A stretch of DNA of 64,000 bases, from assembly GCA_037447655.1 (NCBI GenBank), contig JBBHKE010000534.1, positions 106,904 to 170,903 on the forward strand. The letters are read 5' to 3'. Below are positions 34,831-45,935 of the stretch, piece after piece; position 1 is the stretch's first letter, and each line of letters opens with the position of its first letter. The translations under genes were made by a program, and so were the position numbers. The notes under the pieces are model-generated. The model was not told the DNA's origin and ran no database searches. It worked only from the letters and a program-made list of their open reading frames with translations. This DNA is from Zygnema cylindricum (taxonomy: Eukaryota; Streptophyta; Zygnematophyceae; Zygnematales; Zygnemataceae).

Positions 34831-36926
34831 GTTACCTCCATAACTTAAGCGTGAGCTTACAAAGTGAGAATAAAAAAACTAGAAGTTACTGTAAATAAAA
34901 ATATAGAGAATTTCGATTCGTACGCAGAAGCAGAAGCAGCAGGAGAAGGAAAAGGAGAAGGAAAAGGAGGAGGAGGAGAAGGAGAAGGAAATGACAATGT
35001 GCTGAAATATGCAGCCATTCCTGCAGCAGGGCTAGGACAACTAGGAAGAACAAGACAAAAAAAGCGTACGGGAGAGAGGAGTCAGAGAACAAAGCCGAAA
35101 AAACGGATCTCTGAAGCTGAATCCACGTCAAGCGCATGGTTTGCCGTACCTTTGGAAAAGTACATTAAAGGTACAGAAACGATAAAAAAGCCGATGAGAT
35201 CCGTACGTGATTTTGTGTAAACTGTAAAGTGTTCGAAATATTACAGACCAGTCGCTTCGTCTGTACTTTCTGTACCAGTTTTCAATTTCCCTAAATGCAG
35301 CCTACGTGGCGTTCCAACTTTGAATGCGGAGTGAACGTGATGCCTATGTGGCCAGAGGATTACAACTGTCCGATTCAAGATCAACGACGGTGAAACATCC
35401 AAGCAAGGCTTGGTATATTTCTCCCTAGGTGGATCCACTGTTGATCTCATTTAGTATCGCGAAAACCTGACAGAGTTTTAGTCTACCGTACCCGTAACGT
35501 GCCCCCCCTGGACAATTTTGTCTCACTTAGCATAAACTACAACAGTTAGTACTTATTTGTTTTTTGGCGCTTGGAATATGAGTGCAATATCTAATCTTGT
35601 GGCATATGACAGATGATCATCGAGTCAATGATCAACGTCGTCCGACGCCTCTGAGATGCAGAAGCAAATAATTACATTTGCTGCTGACTTGGAAGAGCAT
35701 ATTTCCTCCGTACAGGAAATCACTGCAATCCCTAAGGTCAAATGGGATATTTCCTTTACCATCGATCACCGCGCGACGTCATATACTTGTGCTCTGTGTT
35801 ACGCGAATATTTCTTGTGAGCTGCGTTCTCATCGCATTTAGTGATCATCGCTGTACTTTGCACCTCTTCCGAGCCTTCGAACCTTTGACGTACAGTTACT
35901 AGTGTACGGAAATTTCTTATTTGTTGTACAAGTCACGGAGATAATCACGTGGATGCCTCACTTTATCCAACGCCGGGTTGCCTGTGCTCGCGACTTCATG
36001 CTGTTCCGGCGAAGCGGTACAACAATGTTCATGATTGGTTACATCTTGAGCGGACCGGAGTAGTCAGTACGCGATGACCTGAGCAGCATATCTGAAATGC
36101 GATGTTAGGGCGACGCACTTAAGATGTCGAATTAAATGACATGTCTCCAGGTACGCTAACGGAACATTACCGTGCAGCTAACATTTAATTATGTAGTACA
36201 GCAAGGTACATCCGTCATAATAGCCTACAAGGTCATCTGTCGGCAGGTGACATGGTCAAACCAATGGAATTAGTCGGGAACCAATGATATTAAGGGCCAG
36301 ATCCAATGGTATTGACTTCGACGGCTGTTCTCATTAACTTGGTACGGCTAGGTGAACTACAGTACTGTACTGTACCACGTCGCTATGTACATGTGTACAA
36401 ACTAAGATTCTGTCAGCGCGTAGGGCGAGATTCGTGTCGTGTTTTGTACATTCTATGCAACAGCCTTTTGGGAGTCCCAATTTCGGTAGCAATCGGCCCA
36501 TTTTGGAGTAATAATGAATAATACTAAGCCCATGTAGGTACTATGAAGTTGTAATTTGTATTTTAGTGAAGATTCTCCGTTTTAATTTGTAAGGCATTCC
36601 AATTTGCGAAAATTAGGAAGTCTTTATTGCAAAAATTGCGATGGTAAAACCATCTGTGTACAAAAGGGGTAAACTCGAAAAATAAATAACGACTACAAGA
36701 GTTACAAAATTTTAAGCTACTTCTAAAAACATTAAAACAAACAAAAAAACACTAACAACAACAAATATTCAAAAAAAAAATAACAAAGTTGACCCAAACA
36801 AGTCCACCCACAACAAAGCTAAGGTCCACAACCATGGAGATCATTGATGTGGAAAAGGTCCATTGGTGGAAGATCTAGAAGGTGTTGAAAAGTGTAATTC
36901 ATAATTTACTTATTATCTCCTGGACT

Positions 36927-37000
<74 letters not shown>

Positions 37001-37394
37001 AAACAAAGGTAAACCATGGATGCCTCTTTGGTAGCCAATGTGACAAGCTAAGGCGGAAGAGAGACAGAGTAGCCTCTACCAAAAAGGATGGACTGACCTA
37101 AACTTGATCTTAGGTCCTACATAGTCCGAAGTAGTCGTCCGCCTTGTCCAGTAATTTGTAGAAGAATCGTTACTGATATAGGGTTCGATAATGTAATAAA
37201 CAGTCCGTCAAGAGATAAGTACTTTAACGGAATGAAACAACATAATGGACAAAAAAATAAAGGACATTACAGACGCGCAAAACATTCAGTGCGCCATATA
37301 AATCGGACGAACAACAAAAGAGGATAAGTTACAATCGGAAAAACAGCGAGAGCACCGACGGACCGAAATGGTTCTTTTGGCGGATAACGCCAAA
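34831..37394. repeat. Duplicated block, copy A (2.56 kb)
   Basis: It matches 37848 onward in order and orientation, from GTTACCTCCATAAC to GGTTCTTTTGGC, with scattered substitutions and small indels. It contains a Glu/Gly-rich then Lys/Arg-rich reading frame (to 35220), an R-family 3' tail (reverse, 36640-36680) and at its end the start of a Copia LTR (36883) with a (GA)n expansion (36930-36996). Confidence 0.88.
36883..37394 (+). repeat. Copia LTR 5' part in copy A
   Basis: It starts TGTTGAAAAGTG, continues through a 67 bp (GA)n run, CCATGGATGCC and an antisense tRNA-like region (about 37095-37165), and breaks off at 37394 where another LTR begins. No Copia internal sequence follows. Confidence 0.7.
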
Positions 37395-37395
37395 A

Positions 37396-37765
37396 TTGTT
37401 GAAATTTTTAGATTTCTATAGTATTTTCTAGGTCTAAATATGTCAGTATAAAAAGGAAACGAAAAGGACAAACAACCTGTCTCCACCTCCTCTCTCTAGC
37501 CACCATACTTGTTGTAGTCACTGAAGGATAGAGAGGGTGGTTGAGCCATGGCTGCCTTAGTTCAACAGGTAGGACTAAAGAGTGACTTATGTCACTCTCA
37601 ACAAAAGGTTGAGTCCTACAGGACTCGAACCACCGACCGGTAGAGTACGGCATGGCCATTAGCTCTAACCGGTCTGTCGTAGAAGTCCGTTAAGATACAT
37701 AGGGTTTGAAACTTATTTAAACTCGCACATGGTCTTGTAACTGATTAAGTGAAATGTAAACAAAG
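37396..37765 (+). repeat. Second Copia LTR fragment between copies A and B
   Basis: It begins TGTTGAAATTTTTAG and carries CCATGGCTGCC (37547-37557), the palindrome at 37579-37598 and the tRNA-like block on the minus strand (37607-37680, GACTCGAACC = complement of GGTTCGAGTC). It is cut by the assembly gap. Confidence 0.8.
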
Positions 37766-37775
37766 NNNNNNNNNN
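37766..37775. other. Assembly gap (10 N)
   Basis: Ten N bases sit between copy A with its LTR and copy B. The true length is unknown, so part of an LTR or more may be missing here. Confidence 0.99.
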
Positions 37776-37847
37776 ATTGAAGATCGAAAAAATAAGAGTG
37801 AAACATTCGAGTGCGAATTCAATACCTCCATTGAACCGACTTCCTGA

Positions 37848-39938
37848 GTTACCTCCATAACTTAAGCGTGAGCTGACAAAGTGAGAATAAAAAAGCTAGA
37901 AGTTTCTGTAAATAACAATATAGAGAATTTCGATTCGTACGCAGAAGCAGAAGCAGCAGGAGAAGGAAAAGGAAAAGGAAAAGGAGAAGGAGAAGGAGAA
38001 GGAGAATGAGGAGGAGAAGGAGGACGAAATGACAATGTGCTGAAAAATGCGGCCATACCTTCAGCAGGGCTAGGACAGCTAGGAAGAACAAGACAAAAAA
38101 ATCGTACGAGAGAGAGGAGTCAGAGAACAAAGCCGAAAAAACGGATCTCTGAAGCTGAATCCACGTCAAGCGCATGGTTTACCGTACCTTTGGAAAAGTA
38201 CATTATAGGTACAAATACGATAAAGAAAACGATGATATCCGTACGGGATTTTCTGTAAAGTGTTCGAAATATTACAGACCTTCATTCTCTTCGTCTGTAC
38301 TTTCTATACCAATTTTCATTTTCCCTAAATGCAGCCTACGTGGCGTTCCAACGTTGAATGCGGAGTGAACGTGATGCCTATGTGGCCAGAGGATTACAAC
38401 TGTCCGATTAAAGATCAACGACGTGAAACATCCAAGCAAGGATTGGTATATTTCTCCCTAGGTGGATCCACTGTTGATCTCATTTAGTATCGCGAAAACC
38501 TGACAGTGTTTTAGTCTACCGTACCCGATACGTGTCCGTATATCCTGGACAATTTTGTCTCACTTTGGAAAAACAACAACAGCTTGTACTTAATTGTTTT
38601 TTGGCGCTTGGAATATGAGTGTAATATCTAATTTTTGGCATATGACAGATGATCATCGAGTCAATGATCAACGTCGTCCGACGCCTCTAGATGCAGAAGT
38701 AAAAAATTACATTTGCTGCTGACTTGGAAGAGCATATTTCTTCCGTACAAGAAATCACTGCAATCCCTAAGGTCAAATGGGCATCGAGCACCGGGCGACG
38801 TCATATACTTGTGCTGTGTGTTACGTGACTATTTCTTGTGAGCTGCGTTCTCATCGCATTTAGTGATCATCGCTGTACTTTGCGCCCCTTCCGCAGTTCC
38901 AAGCCTCCGAGCCTTTGACGTACAGTTACTAGTGTACGGAGATTTCTTAGTTTTTGTACATGTTACGGAGATAATCACGTGGATGCCTCACTTTATCCAA
39001 CGCCGGGTTGCCTTTGCTCGCGACTTCATGCCGAAGCGGTACAACAATGTTCATGATTGGTTACATCTTGAGCGGACCGGAGTAGTCAGTGCGCGATGAC
39101 CTGAGCAGCATAGGGCGACGCACTTAATGTGTCGAATTAAATGACACGTCTCCAGGTACGCTAACGGCACATTACTGTACCGTGCAACTAAAATTTCATT
39201 ATGTAGTACAACAAGGTACAACCGTCATAATAACCTACAAGGTCATCTGTCGGCAGGTGACATGGTCTAACCAATGGAATTAGTCGGGAAACCAATGATA
39301 TTAAGGACCAGATCCAATGGTATTGACTTCGACGGCTGTCCTCATTAACTCGGTACGGCTAGGTGAACTACAGTACAGTACTGAACCACGTCGCTAAGTA
39401 CATGTGTACAAATTAAGATCCTGTCAGCGCGTAGGGCGAGATTCGTGTCGTGTTTCGTACATTCTATGCAACAGACTTTTGGGAGTCCCAATTTCGGTAG
39501 CAATCGGCCCATTATGGAGTAATAATGAATAATACTAGGCCCATGTAGGTACTGTACTTTGAAGTTGTAATTTGTATTTTAGTGAATATTCTCCGTATTA
39601 ATTTGCAAGTATTCCAATTTGCGAAAATTAGGAAGTTTATTGCAAAAATTGCGACGGTAAAACCATCTGTGTACAAAAGGGGTAAATTCGAAAAAAATTA
39701 ACGACTACAAGAGTTACAAAAGTTTAAGCTACTTCTAAAATCATTAAAACAAACCAAAAAACACTAACAACAACAAATATATATAAAAAAAAACAAAGTT
39801 GACCCCAACGAGTCCACCCACAACAAAGCTAAGGTCCACAACCAACGGATATCATTGATGTGGAAAAGGTCCATTGGTGGAAGGTCTGGAAGGTGTTGAA
39901 AAGTGTAATTCATAGTTTACTTATTACCTTAAAGATTC

Positions 39939-40018
<80 letters not shown>

Positions 40019-40415
40019 TAGACAAAGGTAAACCATGGCTGCCTCCAAGGTGGCCAAGGTAGGCTAAGGCAAGTGAGGGAGAGAGACAAAATAGCCTCTA
40101 CCAAAAAGGATGAACTGACCTAGATTTGATCTTATGTCCTACATAGTCCGTAGTAGTCGCCCGCCTTATTCGGTAATTCGTAGAAGAATCGTTACTGATA
40201 TAGGGTTCGATAATGTAATAAACAACTCGTCAAGAGATAAATGGTTTAACATAATGAAACAACACAGTGGACATTGAAATGGAGAACATTACGGACGCAC
40301 AAAACATTCAGTGCACCGTCTAAATGGAACGCACAATATTTCAGATAATAATGTGACCAGACGGCCCGTGTAAGCGCCAACATCCGAGGTTGGTTCTTTT
40401 GGCAGCTTGCGCCAA
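37848..40415. repeat. Duplicated block, copy B (about 2.57 kb)
   Basis: It is a tandem, same-orientation copy of 34831-37394. The Glu/Gly-rich frame of copy A is broken here by TGA near 38008. The C-terminal part (GLGQLGRTRQK… to SVRDF) is still open to 38258. The R-family tail lies at 39650-39690, and a (GA)n run is at 39942-40013. Confidence 0.88.
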
Positions 40416-40560
40416 AAGAGCTATAGATTTACACGTGGCAACTCTCTTGAGGATACCAGAGGAGAAGCGGAAAAAGCCATGGCGTCGAATGTGGAAAGTA
40501 CACTATTATTACTGGTGCTGTACCAAAGTCGTACGAAACTTATAGCAGCTAGCAGTAATA
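39894..40560 (+). repeat. Copia LTR of older element E0, first part
   Basis: It starts TGTTGAAAAGTG and runs through the GA microsatellite into the upstream promoter part (TTTTGGCAGC, ACACGTGGC, GGATACCAG, GCCATGGCG) until about 40560. Sequence after CAGCTAGCAG matches that continuing near 43500, suggesting that the MITE/TIR block 40.6-43.3 kb interrupted this LTR. Confidence 0.6.
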
Positions 40561-41157
40561 GGATGTCCTACCTCTCAGGAAATCCCATTACTACATCACA
40601 TTTCAACCACACATTCCACAAATTGGAAAATTACACCTTCTCATTGGAAAACACTCACATAAAGAAATAAACTTTAAACTAGAAGAAGCTTCTGTCCACA
40701 TTACATTAGTTTGGTCTCTTGCCCTCGTGGCTCAACCCTTCTTATTAAAGTATTTCCACTGCTCTCCACTCTTAAATAATTATATCTCTTAACTACTAAA
40801 ACACTACTTAGTTTGTAAGAGATTTCAATGCCAAAATGCCAATACTCCAATTTGGTTTTAATTGCTCAGGACCAAGATCAGTCATAATTTCCACAAACTT
40901 TTCCAAAGGAAAAGATGTTTACTCTCCTCATAGACTTCACTATTTATCCATCATCGCCCTGGATTAGCCAGGCCAGAGTCAACGCTATGTTTGAACAGGC
41001 TTTTACTAGGGCCAATAATTTATCAGCAAGGACTCGGACCGACCAATGCAAAAACGTGCGAAATCTCTTACTAACTACTTAGCACTTTACTAACCAATCA
41101 AACGCTACGTTTCACTACGTAACATTTACTTGCAAAAGTGCGCGCCAAACGAAACGC

Positions 41158-41700
41158 TACACCGCGAATCGTAGTTAGAGTAATAAAAAAATTAGAGTAA
41201 AAAAACAAAAAAAAAAATTAGAGTAATTGACGCTAATTTGTGTGATAGAGTTTTTTCAACTATGAAGTTTGCTCTAATTTATTTAGTTATTTTATATTGG
41301 GTTATGTCGGCTATAATTATGTGCGCGATAATTATGAACACTAAATTACGTAGATGTACAAAATGTGTCAGTCCGGTATAGTATTGACGTCATTATGACG
41401 CTAATAATATTTGTCGCATTGAATGTCAGTTAATGTTCACACTGACGACGAGGCTGTCGACGGACGAGAGTTATACAAACATTTTTTTTCGATGTAGTTA
41501 AATTTTTTGTTTAGTGCGATTTCACGTGCGAGCGCGATTATGTTAAATCATTATTTGTACCTTTATACTTATAAAAGTACAATTTTGCACGGTCAAACGT
41601 CGTCCGTACTCCACACTATTTAAAAAAAACCTATATTATAATTTTTTACGCTAATTAAACCTCACCTAAATTAGAATAAAGATAATATAATATAATATAT
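41158..41700. mobile_element. MITE M2
   Basis: It starts TACACCGCGAATCGTAGTTAGAG. Its first 300 bp or so are the reverse complement of 60165-60492, including the segments TCAGTTAATGTTCACACTGACGAC and ATTATGACGCTAATA. It has no ORF. Its right end is uncertain. Confidence 0.68.
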
Positions 41701-41808
41701 TGTATATCATGATCTAGCGCATCTCTTCACAATATTGCTATGGATAGCGTGCCACGATGCACGATATGCTAGAATAGCATAGCTCGGTACAAAATCAGAT
41801 TACTACAA

Positions 41809-42342
41809 TACACCTTGAATCGCTATTAGCGGTAATAATGCTAATTCGGTGCCCCAAATTTTGACCCTCAAACCTAAAAGAGGATTAATAACTTTAATTG
41901 TTTTTTTACTTAATACAGGTACTGCCGAATTAGCGTTCATAGCTTTAATTTGGACAGGCTTTAAATAGTGTAGTGTACAAAATGCGTCAGTTCGTACTTA
42001 AACTGCTCGTTTTTTCGTACTATCGTACACAAAGTGTGTTAGGTAAAGGCGTCGACACACGAAAGTAAGTGCGTCGACACGAAAAAGCGCACTCAGATTT
42101 CATTCCCAGTGATAAAGACGGCGGAAAATCACACGAACCTGTCCTCACATGTTCAATCGTCGTCTATATGAACACGGGCTACGGCGGCTACTCTATGGGG
42201 AAAATGTACCCAAATTAGATTTATGAATAAATTAAAGTGAATACTTTTTTGATGAAAAGCCTTAAACCCAAATTAAAATTTATAACCCGAATTGTTTTTT
42301 TACACTAATTATTTCTTAACGTTAATTGCTATTCACGGTGTA
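41809..42342. mobile_element. MITE M3 (534 bp)
   Basis: The ends TACACCTTGAATCGCTATTAGCG and CGTTAATTGCTATTCACGGTGTA are inverted repeats. The body aligns with 56528-57054 (GACCCTCAAACCTAAAA, GTCGACACGA, GGAAAATC). It is non-coding. Confidence 0.8.
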
Positions 42343-42379
42343 GATTTCGCGTATCTGAAGCGCGATACACACTATTTTT

Positions 42380-43285
42380 TAGTGTTGTGTATCGGTAAAA
42401 AACTTATCGCGATAACACCGATACCGATAGTTATCGGTTATCGAACTGTCAGAGGTTCCGATATATCGGTTCGAGACCAACAATTTCCATATCGGCGATA
42501 ACTATAAGTATATATAGTACGCATACTATAAAACCTTATTAAATAATGTATCATACTATTTACATTTTATAGCGTGTCATGCCACGTGTACCATTCAGTT
42601 CCGTAACTATTAACTGCAAATTATTACGAACAACGCAAAACAGAAAACGTTGGCTGGTTAACTGAACAAACATTTTTTACAGTGACGTACGGAGTTTATA
42701 AACAAACTGGTGAACATGGAACGGAAAAAGGACGGCGGACACAAAGTACAACGGACGCAAAATTATATTATGCGCGCAGCCGAAATCGAACGGACGACTT
42801 GGAATGAAAAAGTACGAGCGGACGGCCAACGTGAGCGCTGGAATCCCGGAATGGCTCTTTTGGCAGCTTATTCCAAAGAAGCTGACAGATTAACACCTGG
42901 CAGGTATCTTGTGGATCCCAAGGAATATAGGCACAAAGCCATGGCGTCGGATGTGAAAGGTACATCGTTTATATTGGATCCGAACCAAAACCGTACAGAC
43001 GTCATGACGGCTATTGTACTTTTTGCACGTCGGGGGAATAAGACGTACAACTGAATGTACATTTTTTACATTTATCTTTTTGTCCCGTACATTTATCTGT
43101 ACGGTCCGTACATTTATTGCCGATAGTTATCGTTATCGGTGTTATCGCCGATAAATACCCGTATTATCGGTTCCTTATCGGCGATAAGACCGATAGCGAT
43201 ATATTGAACCAATATATCGATTATCGGGAACCTAAAAAAAGGTCCATATCGGTGTTCGGTAAATGTTTACCGATATATAATACTA
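42380..43285. mobile_element. hAT-like TIR element T3 (906 bp)
   Basis: It starts TAGTGTTGTGTATCGGTAAA and ends with the decayed complement ACCGATATATAATACTA. It is related to T2 in inverted orientation (TATCGGTTCGAGACCAAC, GTGGCATG-type centre, TTATCGGCGATAA). Target duplication is eroded (CTATTTTT / CTAAATAC). A 114 aa ORF at 42710-43054 is not conserved in T2 and is probably chance. Confidence 0.75.
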
Positions 43286-43335
43286 CTAAATACCCTTTTA
43301 CGAACAAGTTCGATCCGCTATTACTGTTACACTAA

Positions 43336-43839
43336 CATACTTCCAATTTGTACATTTTTGTACTTTACAGTTTTTTGATTGGCAGACAACTCAGTAGAAA
43401 GGTTTTTGAGTGGGGGTTTAGGACCTAGGTAATTTTAGGTCTCCTCTCTCCCAAAGAGTATTGGTGCCGTAACAAAGTCGTACGAAACCTACAGCAACTA
43501 GCATACTTCCAGCTTGTACATTTTTGTACTTTACAGTCTTTTGACTGGTAGACAGCGCAATATAAAAGGTTTGTGAGCGGGGGTTTAGGATTAAAGTACT
43601 TTTAGGTCACCTCTCTACCAATGAGTGTTTATATATATATTTGCTAACTTTGATCAACATAACTAACTGCTCACTTGAAGAAATTGAGTGATTATTTTTT
43701 ATGTGGACTTAGGGGAGTCCGACAAGAGTTGTAGCGTACCAGGGTGGCAACTTTTCTTTTGTTAATTGGAGTGAGTCAAGGCTATCCTAAAGTCTTTGAG
43801 TTGTGTATTCAATGGGGTTATGAAGTACACGGAAATTCA
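43336..43839 (+). repeat. Copia LTR of E0, second part, with internal 166 bp duplication
   Basis: CATACTTCCA…TTTGTACTTTACAG… is repeated at 43337 and 43503. The TATA-like TTATATATATAT lies near 43630 and the LTR ends TTCA at 43839, followed by a primer site. Confidence 0.7.
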
Positions 43840-43852
43840 GGTTATGGCCCAA
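43840..43852 (+). other. E0 primer-binding site overlapping the gag start codon
   Basis: GGTTATGGCCCAA closely matches the complement of the initiator tRNA-Met anticodon arm (GGTTATGGGCCCA). The ATG at 43844-43846 opens gag. Confidence 0.7.
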
Positions 43853-44097
43853 CCCTCTAGGGTGCCTATTTATGATGGAACAAGTTATACTTAATGGGAA
43901 ACTATGGTAGAAGGTGTTTTATTTGAGAAGCATATTCAGGGTATCGCATAAAAAAATGTAAAGTGTATTTCACCGAGTATCGGAGCTCCACTCGGCTTTG
44001 GAGGAGTTTTGTTCCAAATATCATATGGACTCATTAGAGGAACAACGAGAATCATATAGAACACTGATGATGGTGGAGGGACCATCGTCATGGATGG
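43844..44097 (+). pseudogene. Copia E0 gag, N-terminal part
   Basis: It starts at the ATG inside the primer site and reads MAQPSRVPIYDGTSYT then a TAA, WETMVEGVLFEKHIQGIA and TAA. IYDGTSY..W is the usual N-terminal Copia gag motif. E3 interrupts it at 44098, and gag sequence resumes after 51176. Confidence 0.75.
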
Positions 44098-44966
44098 TGT
44101 TGAAAAGTAATTAATAGTTCACTTCTCTATTTTTGTTAGAATATATAAGAGAGAGGGAGAGGATAAAAAAACACGCCAAGGTTGTCGCTTATTCAAAAGG
44201 TGGCAGACTAAAGTAGAGGACATTTTACCAAAATATGCCATAGATCGGATTTGAACCTGGGTCCTGCAAAACTCAATTTGCATGACGCCTTATACAATAT
44301 GTTGTCGACACAAGGATACACTCATCAGGTTTGATAAGTATTAAAAGTTTGACATGTCGGCTAATACATACCAAATTGACGAAGAGGCGCATGTGAAACA
44401 AATCATGCACAGAAGGGAATCTGAACAGTGTAAATCTAATTCATCGGACAGCCGTCGTTGCAGCTGCCACCCGGAATGAGCTTTTGGCAGCCTTTGGATA
44501 TATTATCACGCAATGCCACCTAACGCCACATTATTGGATACCAGGGAAGATGGGAGGAGGACCCATGGCTCCTGATTAGACAATCATCACCTTGAAGGCC
44601 ATGTCGTACAATGGCCGTACAATAAGTACATGGGCCACTGTACCTTTTGTACAATAGAGTGTTCCTATTGGACTAGGGTTTATTATTTGGTAGACGTGAG
44701 TAGGCAGACCACGACTTAGTGAAATTTAGGTACCTCTCTCTTAGAGAGCTTGTAACTATAAAGGTCATCTTTGACCAGCCATAACTTACTGCTCAGGGAG
44801 CAAACTCAGTGATTCTTTTTGTATTCCGTTTGAGGGTGAGGCTAGTCAAAACACTCGGGTACCAAGGTGGCATTTACTCATTGGGAAAGTGGGAAGGTCA
44901 TAAACTATCCTAGAGGATTTATATAGGCTGCCCATTCTGTGGGTCAATGGAGACCACAAAAATGCA
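44098..44966 (+). repeat. E3 5' LTR with GTAC-rich promoter
   Basis: It contains the antisense tRNA-like block (about 44247-44325; GGATTTGAACC is the complement of GGTTCAAATCC, a perfect B box), CACCTAACGCC/CCCATGGCTCC near 44515-44570, five GTAC motifs at 44604-44653, and TATAAAG at 44757-44763. Transcription probably starts shortly after the TATA. Confidence 0.85.
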
Positions 44967-44979
44967 GGTTATAGGCCCA
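44967..44979 (+). other. E3 primer-binding site
   Basis: GGTTATAGGCCCA directly follows the LTR-terminal GCA. It differs by one base (ATA for ATG) from the complement of the initiator tRNA-Met anticodon arm. Confidence 0.75.
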
Positions 44980-45119
44980 AATTTACGGTGCCCAAATTTG
45001 ATAGATCATAGTTTTATTATTGAGAAATGATGATGGAGGGGTAATTTTTTGAGAAGCACCTATGTGGCATAGTGTCTAGACAAATTCGTTTTCCACCCCC
45101 ACTTGGATTTGGAGGAACA

Positions 45120-45935
45120 TGTTAGGATTTAGTACTGAGAACTCATTTAGCGACGAGACATTCTCGTAGCTAAAGTAACGACGACCAGCGACGAAGTATT
45201 TTCGTCGCTGAATATTTGAAGTGCCAGCGGCGAAGTAGTTTCGTCGCTTGATATTTGAAGTGACGTAGAACTTGAATGTTTGTTTCGTTTCACGTAAGTT
45301 TGAATAGTACTATTGAAGTGACGTGGAAATTGTTTGGTCGTTTCGGTTCATGTAAGTTCTAGTCGTACCGTGTGGTTCAAGTTGGTTCGTGGTTGACTTG
45401 TCTAGCCGTACCGTGTAGTTCAAGTCGGTTCGCAGCTGTTGGTCGGATGTTTTCACCACGTTGACTCTTACGCGTTTCTAATCGTGTACCGTGGTATTGT
45501 TACGTGACGTTTGAAGGAGTATATTGAGGCGTAGTGAGAGAGAGGTTTTTATCAATTTGGCGAGAGTTGATCCTCCTTGTAGATTATGAAGGAGTTCGAG
45601 TTAAGGAAGTTTGATAGCTTTGTGGTGTTTCTTGAGGAGTTAGAGGAGGTTAGAGAAGATTATCTTTTGTATGATTAAGAGTAGTTAGAAGTGAGTGCAT
45701 TTTGAGGGTGTGAGAAAATTATGTAAGAAAAGTTATCCGTGGAATATATTGGCTTCCTTGGGGTATTCTTTCTCTTGTGTGTGTTTTATTCATTTATACT
45801 TCTGCTGGCATTTGCACTTAGAGTTTTTTTTGTATATGATCCTATCATAACACGCTTGCACTTAGAGTTTTTTTTGTATATGATCCTATCATAACACGCT
45901 TCTCTGGCATCTCCACCACTTCAACAACCAGAACA
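45120..45935. mobile_element. Probable solo LTR inserted in E3 gag
   Basis: It begins TGTTAGGATTTAG and ends TCATAACA after TGATCCTA. TG…CA ends and the absence of coding suit a solo LTR of an unrelated family. Near the left end there are short hairpins AGCGACGAAGTATTTTCGTCGCT-like (about 45190-45250). The right 44 bp or so, ending CATAACACGCTT, is duplicated in tandem (about 45816 and 45858). Confidence 0.6.

Noticed and set aside
34886-35137. Leu-rich membrane-like ORF on the minus strand (also 37849-38175)
   Set aside because: The poly-Leu comes from a GGAGAA repeat read in reverse; it differs in length and frame between the two duplicate copies.
42710-43054. 114 aa ORF within TIR element T3
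   Set aside because: The frame is not kept in the related element T2, and part of it corresponds to the LTR-like promoter module.
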